In this document: piece after piece, positions 29,253-40,598 of the stretch
Position numbering within the stretch: the stretch's first letter is position 1
Layout: every line of letters starts with the position of its first letter
DNA from: Candidatus Stoquefichus sp. SB1
Lineage (GTDB): Bacteria; Bacillota_I; Bacilli_A; Erysipelotrichales; Coprobacillaceae
Reading direction: 5' to 3'
Assembly: GCF_001244545.1 (NCBI RefSeq)
Contig: NZ_LN852696.1
Span: forward strand, 1-64,000
Length of the DNA: 64,000 nucleotides
Notes under the pieces: generated by a model
What the model saw: the letters and a program-made list of their open reading frames with translations, nothing else
Told to the model about the DNA's origin: nothing
Database searches by the model: none
Position numbers and translations under genes: made by a program

Positions 29253-30098
29253 ATGAATATTAACGGTAAAGAGATTTCATTAAAAAGAAAAGATGAATTA
29301 AAAATAAAAATTAATCAATTAAAAGAACAAGGAAAAAGAATTCCTAAATTAGTTGTTGTTTTGGTGGGAGATAATCAAGCAAGTCAAACATATGTACGTA
29401 ATAAAGAAAAGGCATGTACATATGTTGGCATGTTATCAGAGGTTATTAGATTGGAAGCATCCATTTGTGAAGAAGAATTAATTGATGTTATTGAGAATTT
29501 AAATAAAGATGAAAATGTTGATGGGATTTTAGTTCAATTGCCACTACCACAACATATTCATGAAGAGAAGATTCTTGATTTAATTGATCCGGCTAAAGAT
29601 GTTGATGGATTTCATCCATCAAATGTTGCTAAATTATTACTAGGTCAAAATGGACTAGTTCCTTGTACTCCACAAGGAATGATGGTTTTGTTAGACGAAA
29701 TTAACTATGATTTAACTGGTAAAGAAGTTGTAGTTGTGGGAAGAAGTAATATTGTTGGAAAACCAGTTGCACTTTTATGTTTACATAAAAATGCAACAGT
29801 GACAATTGCTCATTCACGTACAGCTAATCTTAAAGAAGTCTGTCAACGCGCTGATGTTTTAATTGCAGCAATTGGACAAGCTAAGTTTTTTAATCATGAA
29901 TACATCAAACCAGGTGCTGTTGTATTAGATGTTGGAATGGATCGTGATGAAAATAATAAATTATGTGGTGATGTTGATTTTGATGATGTTAAAGATATTG
30001 CTTCATATATTACACCGGTTCCAGGTGGCGTTGGACCAATGACAATCGCTATGTTATTAGAAAATACATTACAAGCATATCAACAAAGAGAGGGATAG
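29253..30098 (+). CDS. folD: Bifunctional methylene-THF dehydrogenase/cyclohydrolase
   Basis: 281 residues, the normal length. Catalytic Tyr/Lys region [12 protein letters not shown] (about 46), substrate loop [11 protein letters not shown] (about 92), DVDGFHPSN (about 117) and NADP fold [14 protein letters not shown] (about 157) are followed by the [12 protein letters not shown] signature (about 256). It interconverts 5,10-methylene-THF and 10-formyl-THF. It is followed after 3 nt by DUF951 and then GNAT genes, likely a single operon. Confidence 0.97.
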   Translation: MNINGKEISLKRKDELKIKINQLKEQGKRIPKLVVVLVGDNQASQTYVRNKEKACTYVGMLSEVIRLEASICEEELIDVIENLNKDENVDGILVQLPLPQHIHEEKILDLIDPAKDVDGFHPSNVAKLLLGQNGLVPCTPQGMMVLLDEINYDLTGKEVVVVGRSNIVGKPVALLCLHKNATVTIAHSRTANLKEVCQRADVLIAAIGQAKFFNHEYIKPGAVVLDVGMDRDENNKLCGDVDFDDVKDIASYITPVPGGVGPMTIAMLLENTLQAYQQREG

Positions 30099-30101
30099 AA
30101 T

Positions 30102-30302
30102 ATGGAATATGGGTTAAATGATATTGTAGAGATGAAAAAACAACACCCATGTAAAAAATCAAATCAGTGGCAAATTATTAGAATGGGTGCTGATATTAAG
30201 ATTAAATGTTTAGGCTGTGGTGCAATTATTATGTTTTCACGTCGTGATTTTGAAAAACGTTTAAAAAAGGTTGTTGTTCATCATGTTGATTCAGTTGATT
30301 AA
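30102..30302 (+). CDS. DUF951 (YyzM-like) protein
   Basis: 66 residues. Typical DUF951 features: LNDIVEMKKQHPC at the start and KIKCLGCG(A)IIMFSRRDFEKRLKKV, with a Cys4-like arrangement (one Cys at HPC, then CLGC) suggesting metal binding. This small cytoplasmic protein is widespread beside ychF or folate genes in Firmicutes; function unknown. The next gene overlaps its end by 20 nt. Confidence 0.92.
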   Translation: MEYGLNDIVEMKKQHPCKKSNQWQIIRMGADIKIKCLGCGAIIMFSRRDFEKRLKKVVVHHVDSVD

Positions 30303-30753
30303 AGAAGAAGATAATGCTGAAGTAGAAAAACTCATTCGTGATTGTCTCATTGAATATGGTTGGAATAAACCTGGTTGTGCTTGGGATGATCCTGATTTGG
30401 GTCAATTTTATCAAGTGTATCAAGGGCAAGGTAAACAATATTTAGTAGCTAAAAAGAATGGACATGTGGTTGGTGGCTGTGGGATTGGACCGGTCAAAGG
30501 AAAAATAGGAGTTTGTGAGCTACAAAAAATGTACTGCTATAAAGAAGTACGTGGAACGGGATTGGCTCAGCAGCTTTTACAATTATCATTAGAATTTGCT
30601 AAAAAATATTATCAACAATGTTATTTAGAAACATTTGAAAACATGATTCCAGCCAATAAGTTTTATCTTAAAAATGGTTTTCGTTTATTAGAACAACCAT
30701 TAATACAAAGTGATCACTACGCATGCGATAAGTGGTATATCAAGGATCTATAA
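30283..30753 (+). CDS. GNAT-family N-acetyltransferase
   Basis: 156 residues from MLIQLIKEED. The acetyl-CoA loop CELQKMYCYKEVRGTGLAQQ (motif A, R-G-x-G-L-A, about 85-105) and a C-terminal NKFYLKNGFRLL motif B are clear. The start is inside the DUF951 gene; an in-frame TTG upstream would extend it by four residues. It probably acetylates an amino acid or small amine (inference); YjgM-like GNATs are similar in size. A terminator follows. Confidence 0.9.
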   Translation: MLIQLIKEEDNAEVEKLIRDCLIEYGWNKPGCAWDDPDLGQFYQVYQGQGKQYLVAKKNGHVVGGCGIGPVKGKIGVCELQKMYCYKEVRGTGLAQQLLQLSLEFAKKYYQQCYLETFENMIPANKFYLKNGFRLLEQPLIQSDHYACDKWYIKDL

Positions 30754-30780
30754 CAGATTGATTTTTCAGTCTGTTTTTTT
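30752..30780 (+). terminator. Terminator of the folD operon
   Basis: AACAGATTGA pairs with TCAGTCTGTT across TTTT, followed by a T run. Confidence 0.85.
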
Positions 30781-30782
30781 TA

Positions 30783-30811
30783 TTGACGTGCATACTATAT
30801 TGTAATACAAT
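30783..30811 (+). promoter_or_regulatory. Promoter of the PadR operon
   Basis: TTGACG (30783-30788), 17 bp, TACAAT (30806-30811). The palindrome 30795-30815 covers the spacer and -10 box. Confidence 0.8.
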
Positions 30812-30845
30812 ATAGATGTAAAAGGTATCTTGCAATACAATATAG
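30795..30845. promoter_or_regulatory. Two PadR-type operators
   Basis: CTATATTGTA-A-TACAATATAG (30795-30815) is a perfect repeat over the promoter. A second copy has a perfect right arm TACAATATAG (30836-30845) and a degenerate left arm, centred 30 nt downstream and overlapping the GAGGAG ribosome site. The 30-bp spacing places both on the same face of the helix. Autoregulation by PadR is expected. Confidence 0.75.
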
Positions 30846-30854
30846 AGGAGTGAT

Positions 30855-31199
30855 ATGATGATATCGTCACAAATGTTAAAAGGAACATTGGAAGGATGTA
30901 TTCTTGCGATTATTAGTCAGAATGAAACATACGGTTATGAAATTTCACAACAATTAGAGCAGTATGGCTTTGGGAAAATTGTTGAAGGAACGATTTATCC
31001 ATTATTATTGAGATTAGAAAAAAATGGTATGGTTATGGCGACATATCGTCAATCAGATGTAGGACCAAAACGTAAATATTATTCATTGACCGAAAAAGGA
31101 AATGAAGAAATGAAAAGATTTCAACAAAGTTATGAAGAATTATCTACAGCTGTAGATAAATTGCTAGAGGATATTAAGGGGGAAAATAATGATGAGTAG
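30855..31199 (+). CDS. PadR-family transcriptional regulator
   Basis: 114 residues of the short PadR type: winged helix with LEGCILAIISQNETYGYEIS (about 10-30), VEGTIYPLLLRLEKNGMV (about 46-63) and GPKRKYYSLTEKG (about 72), then a C-terminal dimerisation helix. ATG 30855 or 30858 can be used. It represses its operon through the palindromes at its promoter. It overlaps the HAAS gene by 11 nt, the usual partner in Firmicutes. Confidence 0.94.
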   Translation: MMISSQMLKGTLEGCILAIISQNETYGYEISQQLEQYGFGKIVEGTIYPLLLRLEKNGMVMATYRQSDVGPKRKYYSLTEKGNEEMKRFQQSYEELSTAVDKLLEDIKGENNDE

Positions 31200-31842
31200 A
31201 AAGGTAAATCAGTTAAGAAAACAAAATAATCAATTAGAAGAGAAGCTCAGTCAGGATAATCAAAATGTATTAACTGATATCATTGTTTATTTGAGAACTT
31301 CTCAAATAAGTGATTATCAGCAGGAAATCATTCGTAATGATATTACACAAATGATGATAGATGGGGAACAAAGAAACATGGATATGCATGATGTTATTGG
31401 TAATGATTACAAAGAGTTTTGTGATAATATTTTAGCAGAAGTTCCTAAACAAAGTATAACTGAAAAAATATTATCCATGATAGCTCCTATTTGTTTATAT
31501 TGCTGGATTGTTCTTGTGATATGGCTAGTAACTTGTATTTTGGAAATCATTTTTGATCAAAATACTTTGCCATTATTGGTTTTAAAATTAGGAGATTTTG
31601 TGAGTTATGGGACTTTGATATTTGTATCTATTTTTATTGTTGATTATATTTGTAAAAATTCTTTTGAGATAAACAAAACAAAGTATAAGTTTGTTTTTAT
31701 GCTTATTGTATGGATGATTGTTTTTAGTATAAGTCGTCTATTGCTTAATGATTTTGTTTTCTATATTCATATTTATATTGCGATTGGCTTATTTATGTTT
31801 TTGTTAATTGGTTATAAGGTATTTGATGAATTGTTTAATTAA
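31189..31842 (+). CDS. HAAS-domain (DUF1048-type) membrane protein
   Basis: 217 residues. The N-terminal HAAS-like domain (about 15-90) has DYQQEIIRNDITQMMIDGEQRN and GNDYKEFCDNILAEV, and is followed by four membrane helices (about 97-118, 127-147, 160-178 and 185-206). PadR plus HAAS pairs are common and are thought to sense membrane-active compounds, with the HAAS domain contacting the regulator (family knowledge). Terminates at a clear hairpin. Confidence 0.85.
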   Translation: MMSRKVNQLRKQNNQLEEKLSQDNQNVLTDIIVYLRTSQISDYQQEIIRNDITQMMIDGEQRNMDMHDVIGNDYKEFCDNILAEVPKQSITEKILSMIAPICLYCWIVLVIWLVTCILEIIFDQNTLPLLVLKLGDFVSYGTLIFVSIFIVDYICKNSFEINKTKYKFVFMLIVWMIVFSISRLLLNDFVFYIHIYIAIGLFMFLLIGYKVFDELFN

Positions 31843-31855
31843 AATAAGTGATTAG

Positions 31856-31888
31856 AGAGACTTCATAAAATATGAAATCTCTTTTTTT
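31856..31888 (+). terminator. Terminator of the PadR/HAAS operon
   Basis: AGAGACTTCATA pairs with TATGAAATCTCT (one mismatch) and seven T follow. Confidence 0.8.
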
Positions 31889-32062
31889 ATTCATCTGATT
31901 TAAAATATTTAGCATAAACAGAAAATAATAGAAAAATATTTGTATTTATAAAATATTAACCTATCAGTGATATAAATTGTGAGAATAGAACGGACGTGCT
32001 ATGATAATTTTAAGGAGTGGGATAATGTGTCATATTTGATCATATGAAAAGGAAGTGAAAGA

Positions 32063-32824
32063 ATGTTATTTTTGAATGATGAAGTTGATTTAAAGCCAAC
32101 AGAGATGGAAATTTATAATTATATTAACGCTAATTTAGATAAAGTTGTTTATATGCGTATTAGGGAATTAGCAGATGCAACATTTGTGAGCACAACAACT
32201 ATTTTACGCTTTTGTAAAAAATTTGGCTGTCAAGGTTATTCGGATTTTAGAGTTAGATTACTAGATTATAGAAAGAGTATTAGAGAAAATAATCGATTAA
32301 TTCAAGAACTTGATGAGACTGTATTTATTGAATATTTTAAACGTACAGCTTATCATGATTTTAAAAATATGATTCAAAAAGCAACTGATATTATTCTTGA
32401 ATCAGATTTGTTATTTTTTGTCGGTACTGGAACATCAGGAGTTATGGCAACTTATGGCTCTATTCTCTTTTCATCACTTTTTACATTTTCACTTCCTGTC
32501 ATTGATCCACAAAATAGTCCGGTTTATTACTTACCAGATCAATTAGATAATCATATTTGTTTAATTGTCTTTTCTGTAACAGGGCATAATGCTGAAGTGT
32601 CAGATTATATTAATCGATTCAGAGTTCATCCAATTAAGATTATTTCTATTACCAACAGTGCAAATTCACAAATCGCAAAATCATCTGATTTAAATATACC
32701 TTATTATATTAATACTGAGATGTATCAAGATACTAATATTACATCACAAATACCAGTTGTTTATATTCTAGAACGTTTATCTAGAGAAGTTTATTATCAA
32801 AAACATCTTCAAAATCAAATTTAA
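32063..32824 (+). CDS. RpiR/MurR-family regulator with SIS domain
   Basis: 253 residues. HTH_6 domain (about 1-75) with FVSTTTILRFCKKFGCQGYSDF and a phosphosugar-binding SIS domain (about 105-235) with FVGTGTSGVMA and SVTGHNAEVSDY. It responds to a sugar phosphate. It is directly upstream of the CelB-type EIIC gene, separated by a terminator and a repeat-rich promoter, and probably controls it. The upstream 220 nt hold the previous terminator and A/T-rich sequence. Confidence 0.93.
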   Translation: MLFLNDEVDLKPTEMEIYNYINANLDKVVYMRIRELADATFVSTTTILRFCKKFGCQGYSDFRVRLLDYRKSIRENNRLIQELDETVFIEYFKRTAYHDFKNMIQKATDIILESDLLFFVGTGTSGVMATYGSILFSSLFTFSLPVIDPQNSPVYYLPDQLDNHICLIVFSVTGHNAEVSDYINRFRVHPIKIISITNSANSQIAKSSDLNIPYYINTEMYQDTNITSQIPVVYILERLSREVYYQKHLQNQI

Positions 32825-32827
32825 TGG

Positions 32828-32856
32828 AAAAAGTCAAATTTATTTTGGCTTTTTTC
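32828..32856 (+). terminator. Terminator after the rpiR gene
   Basis: AAAAAGTCAAA pairs with TTTGGCTTTTT (one G-U). Confidence 0.7.
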
Positions 32857-32912
32857 TTATATCATATTTTGATGATTGATATTTGTAACAGAGTGTTTTT
32901 TTATGGTAAAAA

Positions 32913-32981
32913 TAACAATTTTGTTAACAGTTTCCAATGTCCTTTGGAAATGTTTACATTATAATTAATGATTTATATAAT
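32913..32981 (+). promoter_or_regulatory. Promoter and operator repeats of the CelB-type EIIC
   Basis: TTTACA (32953-32958), 17 bp, TATAAT (32976-32981). Immediately upstream are TTTCCAA/TTGGAAA (32931-32950) and TAACAA/TTGTTA (32913-32926), candidate sites for the neighbouring RpiR regulator. Confidence 0.75.
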
Positions 32982-33023
32982 CAAGGTAGAAAGAAGTTAT
33001 AGAAAAGATGGGAGGACAGTATT

Positions 33024-34265
33024 ATGAACAAAATGATGGATTGGATACAGGATAAGCTTATGCCACCATTAATTAAAGTTGCTAATCTTAGATATTTAGT
33101 AGCAATTAGGAACGGATTGGTTGTCACATTACCAGCAATTATTAGCGGAAGTGTTTTCTTGATTGTTGGAAACATTCCAATTGATGCATGGACAAATTTT
33201 TTGGAACCATATCAAGGAATGATTAATGCGGCTGTTAATGCGTCATTTGGAATTATTTCTTTGTTAGGTGTTGTAGGTATTGGTTATGAATTGGCTAAAA
33301 GTTATGATTTAAGTGGTATTTCTGGTGGTGGTTTGGCTTTAATGGCTTTTATTATTACACAATTAACGAATGATTTTGAATTATCAGCAGTAGGATTTGA
33401 TTCAACTGGGTTATTTACTGCTATTATATCAGCTATTGTTGCAGTTGAGATTTATCATCTTTGTATTGTTAAGAATTGGGTTATACATCTTCCTGAAGGT
33501 GTTCCACCAGCAGTAGGAAATTCATTTGTTGCTTTAGTACCAGCATTCTTAACGTTAATATTATTTTGGATTGTGAGAGTTCCATTCCATTTTAATATTA
33601 ATGCATTTATTCAATATATTTTTTCACCATTATTATTCGCATTGAATACATTACCAGGAATATTGGTTTATACGTTACTGGTTAGTTTGTTATGGTGTGC
33701 AGGTATTCATGGTGATATGACACTTGAAGGTGTTGCTGATCCAGTCTTTATTCAATTTGTTTCAGCAAATGCATTGGCTTATGCTAATCATACACCTATC
33801 CCCTATATTACTGCTTCAGGGTTTAGTTCATTGTTTGTCAATGTCGGTGGAACAGGTGCTACTTTAACATTGGTTTTCCTGATGTTAAGATCACGTAGTA
33901 AAACATATAAACAACTTGGAAAAATTTCATTACCTTCAGCAATATTTGAGATTAATGAACCAGTTATTTTTGGATTTCCAATTATTATGAATCCATTAAT
34001 GATGATTCCATTTGTTCTTGTTCCATTGGTTTTAACAACGACTTCATTTTTAGTTATGTCTATTGGCTGGGTAAATCCACCAGTTGCCCAAATTCCTTGG
34101 ACAATGCCACCAATTATTGGACCATTAATGGCTACAGGATGGGATTGGCGTGCCACTATTTGGTCAGCTATTGAAATTGTTATTGCAATTGTTCTTTATT
34201 TACCATTTTTCAGAGTAGCTGAAAAACAAATGCTTGCTACTGAAAAAGAAGAGCCAAGTGAATAA
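33024..34265 (+). CDS. PTS lactose/cellobiose-type EIIC (CelB-like)
   Basis: 413-residue EIIC of the lactose/cellobiose superfamily with the usual two five-helix bundles plus reentrant region. Family motifs are VAIRNGLVVTLPAIISGS near the start and FEINEPVIFGFPIIMNP near residue 310, where the sugar-binding Glu lies. No EIIB or EIIA gene accompanies it, so it must share those from elsewhere. The substrate is probably an oligo-beta-glucoside (inference). RpiR gene upstream. Confidence 0.93.
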   Translation: MNKMMDWIQDKLMPPLIKVANLRYLVAIRNGLVVTLPAIISGSVFLIVGNIPIDAWTNFLEPYQGMINAAVNASFGIISLLGVVGIGYELAKSYDLSGISGGGLALMAFIITQLTNDFELSAVGFDSTGLFTAIISAIVAVEIYHLCIVKNWVIHLPEGVPPAVGNSFVALVPAFLTLILFWIVRVPFHFNINAFIQYIFSPLLFALNTLPGILVYTLLVSLLWCAGIHGDMTLEGVADPVFIQFVSANALAYANHTPIPYITASGFSSLFVNVGGTGATLTLVFLMLRSRSKTYKQLGKISLPSAIFEINEPVIFGFPIIMNPLMMIPFVLVPLVLTTTSFLVMSIGWVNPPVAQIPWTMPPIIGPLMATGWDWRATIWSAIEIVIAIVLYLPFFRVAEKQMLATEKEEPSE

Positions 34266-34309
34266 GTTATTAGACAACTTTTAATAAAGTAAAAACAATA
34301 TATAATTAT

Positions 34310-34360
34310 ACTGCTTCCTAAAATTAAGATAATAATTTAATGGTTTGGAAGCAGTTTTAT
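34310..34360 (+). terminator. Terminator after EIIC
   Basis: ACTGCTTCC (34310-34318) pairs with GGAAGCAGT (34347-34355) and TTT follows. The rest of 34266-34486 is A/T-rich with a tandem ATAGCTGTT/ATAGCTGTA repeat near 34405 and nothing coding. Confidence 0.8.
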
Positions 34361-34486
34361 TATAGCTAAGTTATATAAGTATTTAATGCTGATATGGTAA
34401 AATATAGCTGTTATAGCTGTAAAAATAAAATTATGACATTTTTCATAATTTGCAAATAATTTGACGGTTAACTTTGTTGTTTCAAG

Positions 34487-34515
34487 TTGACAGTTATCTA
34501 CTTTTATGATATGAT
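34487..34515 (+). promoter_or_regulatory. Promoter of beta-glucoside locus 2
   Basis: TTGACA (34487-34492), 17 bp, TATGAT (34510-34515). No convincing cre site overlaps it, unlike locus 1. Confidence 0.85.
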
Positions 34516-34527
34516 TTTTTTGTCGAT

Positions 34528-34556
34528 AAGGATTGTTACTCTTCGAGGCTTTACCT
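34528..34556 (+). promoter_or_regulatory. RAT 1 of locus 2
   Basis: AAGGATTGTTACTCTTCGAG followed by GCTTTACCT is an excellent LicT/BglG RAT match. Its 3' half overlaps the terminator arm. Confidence 0.9.
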
Positions 34557-34599
34557 TTATAAAACATAATTATGTTTTATGGAGCCTCGAGGAGTTTTT
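34539..34599 (+). terminator. LicT-controlled terminator of locus 2
   Basis: CTCTTCGAGGCT (34539-34550) pairs with AGCCTCGAGGAG (34583-34594), followed by TTTTT. The interior holds a perfect 22-bp palindrome (34559-34580) that stacks inside. Confidence 0.92.
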
Positions 34600-34633
34600 A
34601 TATTATAATCAATTATTGGAAAGGAAGTTCAAT

Positions 34634-35110
34634 ATGTTTAGATTTAAAAAAAATAAAAGTTGTGTTCTTTATTCTCCCGTTAAAGGAAAGAGTATTTTAC
34701 TAGAAAATATTCCTGATAAAGTATTTGCAGATAAATTAATAGGAGATGGTATAGGCTTTTCTTTTGATGACAATGTTATTTATTCACCATGTGATGGCGA
34801 AATTATAATGATCGCAAATAGTAAACATGCAATTGGTATGAAAACAGAAAATGGTGTAGAAATTTTATTACATGTTGGATTAGAAACAGTTAATTTAGAT
34901 GGTCAAGGTATTGAGGTACTCATCAATATACATGATAAAGTCAAAGCGCATGATCCCATTATGAAATTAGATAGGCAGTTTATGGATATGCATCATGTTG
35001 ATCTTACCACACCATTAATTATTACTGATTTAAAAGGATATCATTTGGTAATTAGTCATCCTCAAAAAGTAGATATTTCAGATGTTGTTATTCAAATCAA
35101 TTCTAAATAA
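34634..35110 (+). CDS. PTS glucose-type EIIA component, locus 2
   Basis: 158 residues from MFRFKKNKSC. The first usable ATG is at 34634, after GGAAAGGAAG; longer readings run through the terminator. Active-site histidines lie in SKHAIG (about 67) and LLHVGLETV (about 82). It is paralogous to the locus 1 EIIA, and the arrangement EIIA-licT-RAT-EIIBC is duplicated. It donates phosphate to the EIIB at 36078. Confidence 0.93.
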   Translation: MFRFKKNKSCVLYSPVKGKSILLENIPDKVFADKLIGDGIGFSFDDNVIYSPCDGEIIMIANSKHAIGMKTENGVEILLHVGLETVNLDGQGIEVLINIHDKVKAHDPIMKLDRQFMDMHHVDLTTPLIITDLKGYHLVISHPQKVDISDVVIQINSK

Positions 35111-35123
35111 GGGGTGAATGTGT

Positions 35124-35954
35124 ATGAAAGTTATAAAAAATATCAATAATAATGTTTCTCTATGTTTAGATAATAATAACAATGAAGTTGTTGCTTTTGG
35201 AAAAGGTATTGGTTTTACAAAACCGCCTTATGAAATACCTGTTTCACAAATTCAGAGAACTTATTATGATATTGATCCTGTCTATATAAGTATGATTAAT
35301 GATATTCCAATAGATATTATTGAAATATCAACTCAAATTATTGAATTTGCAAGAACACAGATAGAGAGTCCTATTAGTTCAAATATCATTTTTACACTTG
35401 CAGATCATATAAATTTTGCTATTCAAAGATATCAAAAAAATATGAATATTAAGATGCCTATTATTTATGATATTGAGCATCTTTACGAAATAGAAATGAA
35501 AATTGGACTTAAAGCAATTGCATTAATTAAAAAGAAAATGGAGATTTATTTACCGAGAGAAGAGGCTGCTTATATTGCTATTCATTTAATTAATGCTGAA
35601 TCAATGAATAAAAATAATGTTCAACGAATAGATGAACAGCATATTCAAGAAATGACTGGAATTATTGAAAAGTATTTTCAATTTGTAATTGATAAAAAAG
35701 GATTTAATTATTCTAGATTTGTAACTCATATGCATTATCTTTTAAAAAGAGGACAAAATCATCATATGATACAAAGTGAAAATGTAGAATTGTTTGATAT
35801 TTTAAAAGAAAATTATCAAAAGACATATGAATGTTCAATTTTAATTAAAAATTATATTGAAAAAGTATTAGATTGTTCTTTATCGCAAGAAGAATGTTTG
35901 TATCTTATTCTTCATATTAATCGTTTATGTTCAAGAGAGGATTGTAACCAGTAA
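35124..35954 (+). CDS. licT: BglG/LicT-family transcription antiterminator, locus 2
   Basis: 276 residues from MKVIKNINNNVSLC. The alternative ATG two codons upstream sits too close to GGGGTG. CAT domain at about 1-55; PRD histidines appear in LADHINFAI, AIHLINAE and ILHINRLC. Close paralogue of the locus 1 protein (same start MKVIK-INNN and FGKGIGF). It acts on the RATs at 34528 and 35937. Cross-talk between the two LicT proteins is possible because the CAT regions and RATs are similar. Confidence 0.93.
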   Translation: MKVIKNINNNVSLCLDNNNNEVVAFGKGIGFTKPPYEIPVSQIQRTYYDIDPVYISMINDIPIDIIEISTQIIEFARTQIESPISSNIIFTLADHINFAIQRYQKNMNIKMPIIYDIEHLYEIEMKIGLKAIALIKKKMEIYLPREEAAYIAIHLINAESMNKNNVQRIDEQHIQEMTGIIEKYFQFVIDKKGFNYSRFVTHMHYLLKRGQNHHMIQSENVELFDILKENYQKTYECSILIKNYIEKVLDCSLSQEECLYLILHINRLCSREDCNQ

Positions 35955-35965
35955 GGGCTTTACCT
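35937..35965 (+). promoter_or_regulatory. RAT 2 of locus 2, overlapping the licT stop codon
   Basis: AGGATTGTAACCAGTAAGGG then CTTTACC. TAA of the antiterminator gene lies inside, exactly as in locus 1. Confidence 0.85.
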
Positions 35966-36010
35966 CAGTACATGAAAACAACATGTTTTTGTACTGGGGT
36001 TTTTATTTTA
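35962..36010 (+). terminator. LicT-controlled internal terminator of locus 2
   Basis: ACCTCAGTAC (35962-35971) pairs with GTACTGGGGT (35991-36000), then TTTTATTTT. Confidence 0.9.
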
Positions 36011-36077
36011 GCAAATACAATAGGGTGCACACTGTTGTGGAGCAAATATATATTAATAAAAAAAGGAGGACAAAGAA

Positions 36078-38875
<2,798 letters not shown>

Positions 38876-39183
38876 ACATAAATAACCTTTCTTTATAGTA
38901 TGAAAAAAGTAACTATATTGATTGACATAATAGTATTAAATTTAATTTAGAATAAGGTAGTGTCAAAAATATTATAATGAGCAGTATATTAACATTGGCT
39001 ATATCTAAAGATGTCTAATAAAAAAGTTAATATATTTAAAATTAAAATATATTTCAATCAATTTATAATCCTTCCAAGAGCATGAACTTAGTTATTATTT
39101 CTAAACTTCATGCTTTTTTATAATAGAAAAATATTTGTTTTAATGGAAAACTTTAGCCAACTACAAGTTATTCTTTAGGTACC
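38876..39183 (+). other. Long A/T-rich intergenic region after locus 2
   Basis: No ORF with a ribosome site was seen. It holds a TTGACA near 38921 without a well-placed -10 box, then a terminator at 39079-39119. A small RNA of about 150 nt ending there is conceivable but unsupported. Confidence 0.4.
39079..39119 (+). terminator. Terminator upstream of the MATE gene
   Basis: AGCATGAA (39079-39086) pairs with TTCATGCT (39107-39114), with an inner TTAG/CTAA pair, followed by T residues. It probably ends the locus 2 transcript. Confidence 0.8.
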
Positions 39184-39231
39184 TTGACAAATGGAAATAA
39201 GAGGTTTAAGATATAATCGTTAGGTACCTAA
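39175..39231 (+). promoter_or_regulatory. MATE promoter with two MarR operators
   Basis: TTGACA (39184-39189), 17 bp, TAAGAT (39207-39212). TTAGGTACCTAA (39220-39231) is a perfect palindrome at the start site. TTAGGTACCTTG (39175-39186) is a 10/12 match overlapping the -35 box. The MarR protein encoded downstream is the likely ligand. Confidence 0.82.
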
Positions 39232-39245
39232 AGGGAGAGAAGTTT

Positions 39246-40598
39246 ATGAATAAAGAAAAAATGGAAACAGGTAAAATTTTACCATTATTAATTGAATTAT
39301 CAGTTCCTGCAATGATAGGAATGATTGTTAATGCAATCTATAATATTGTTGATAGGATGTTTATTGGAAATGCCCCACATTTAGGCTCAATAGGATTGGC
39401 AGGGATTACAATCTCTTATCCAGTGACCCTGATTTTAATGGCATTAAGTTTAATGGCAGGAGTTGGTGGAGCAACGCGTTTTTCAATTGCTTTAGGAGCA
39501 AAGCAAGATGATGATGCGAAATATTATCAGGGGAATGCTTTGATGATTACGGTTATCTTTGGTTTGTTTTTTATGATTGTTGGAAATTTGTTTATGGATC
39601 CTATTTTGACTATATTAGGAGCAAGTGATCAAGTTTTACCACATGCTAAGGCTTATTTAAGTATTATTTTATATGGTGCTGTTTTTCAGTGTGTGGCTAT
39701 GTGTGGGAATAATTTTTCAAGAGCACAAGGAAATGCAAGAAATGCCATGGTATCACAATTATTAGGAGCTGGATTTAATATTCTTTTTGATTATATACTG
39801 ATTGTACAATGTCATATGGGTATGGAAGGTGCTGCCCTTGCAACAATTGGTGGACAATTTTTAAGTATGGTCTGGCAGTTAATGTTCCTGTTTGGAAAAC
39901 GTGGTCTTATTCAATGTCAGTTTGAACATATGAAATTAAAGAAACATTTTACATATATGATTATAAAAACAGGATTACCTGCATTTTTAATGCAGATGTC
40001 AACAAGTGTTTTAAATATTGTGATTAATGGAACATTAGGCACATATGGTGGTGATACTGCTATTTCTACAGTTGGTATTATTACAAGTGTACAAACGTTA
40101 ATGTTGATGCCATTAACAGGAATGACACAAGGACAGCAGCCAATCATTAGTTATAATTTTGGAGCAAAATGTTATCATCGTGTCAAGGAAACATTAAAAT
40201 ATACCATTATTGGAGCAAGTCTTATCGCAGTAGCTGGATTCTTAGCGATTGAACTTTTTCCAGCACTCATTATTTCTATGTTTAATCAAGAGGCAGAGAT
40301 TATTCATTTAGGAAGTACGGCACTGAGAATTTGGTTTCTATGCTTACCATTAGTAGGTTGTCAAACAATGTGTGCAAACTTTTTTCAGGCTATTGGTATG
40401 GTGAAACAGTCAAGTTTTCTTAATTTATTAAGACAATGTTTATTGCTTATTCCATTGATATTGATATTATCATTTGCTTTTGGATTGTATGGTGTTTTTG
40501 TAGCTGTTCCAATTGCCGATTTGGTTGCTTTTATAATAACAATGTATTTAATTAAAAAAGAAATGAAAACTTTTGTTGTACAGGAGAATGAATCATGA
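39246..40598 (+). CDS. MATE-family multidrug/Na+ exporter
   Basis: 450 residues, twelve membrane segments in two pseudo-symmetric halves. Typical motifs: LSVPAMIGMIVNAIYNIVDRMFIG at the start and SRAQGNARNAMVSQLLGAGFNI near 160, with GMTQGQQPIISYNFGA near 298. Efflux of cationic compounds in exchange for Na+ or H+ is the family role. It is translationally coupled (ATGA) to the MarR gene; together they form a self-regulated resistance operon. Confidence 0.94.
   Translation: MNKEKMETGKILPLLIELSVPAMIGMIVNAIYNIVDRMFIGNAPHLGSIGLAGITISYPVTLILMALSLMAGVGGATRFSIALGAKQDDDAKYYQGNALMITVIFGLFFMIVGNLFMDPILTILGASDQVLPHAKAYLSIILYGAVFQCVAMCGNNFSRAQGNARNAMVSQLLGAGFNILFDYILIVQCHMGMEGAALATIGGQFLSMVWQLMFLFGKRGLIQCQFEHMKLKKHFTYMIIKTGLPAFLMQMSTSVLNIVINGTLGTYGGDTAISTVGIITSVQTLMLMPLTGMTQGQQPIISYNFGAKCYHRVKETLKYTIIGASLIAVAGFLAIELFPALIISMFNQEAEIIHLGSTALRIWFLCLPLVGCQTMCANFFQAIGMVKQSSFLNLLRQCLLLIPLILILSFAFGLYGVFVAVPIADLVAFIITMYLIKKEMKTFVVQENES

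Noticed and set aside
34395-34425. Tandem ATAGCTGTT repeat as a CRISPR or mobile-element relic
   Set aside because: Only two 9-bp copies without spacers of regular size; chance in A/T-rich DNA is likely.
34487-34633. Long N-terminal extension of the locus 2 EIIA
   Set aside because: The extension passes through promoter, RAT and terminator; ATG 34634 has the ribosome site.
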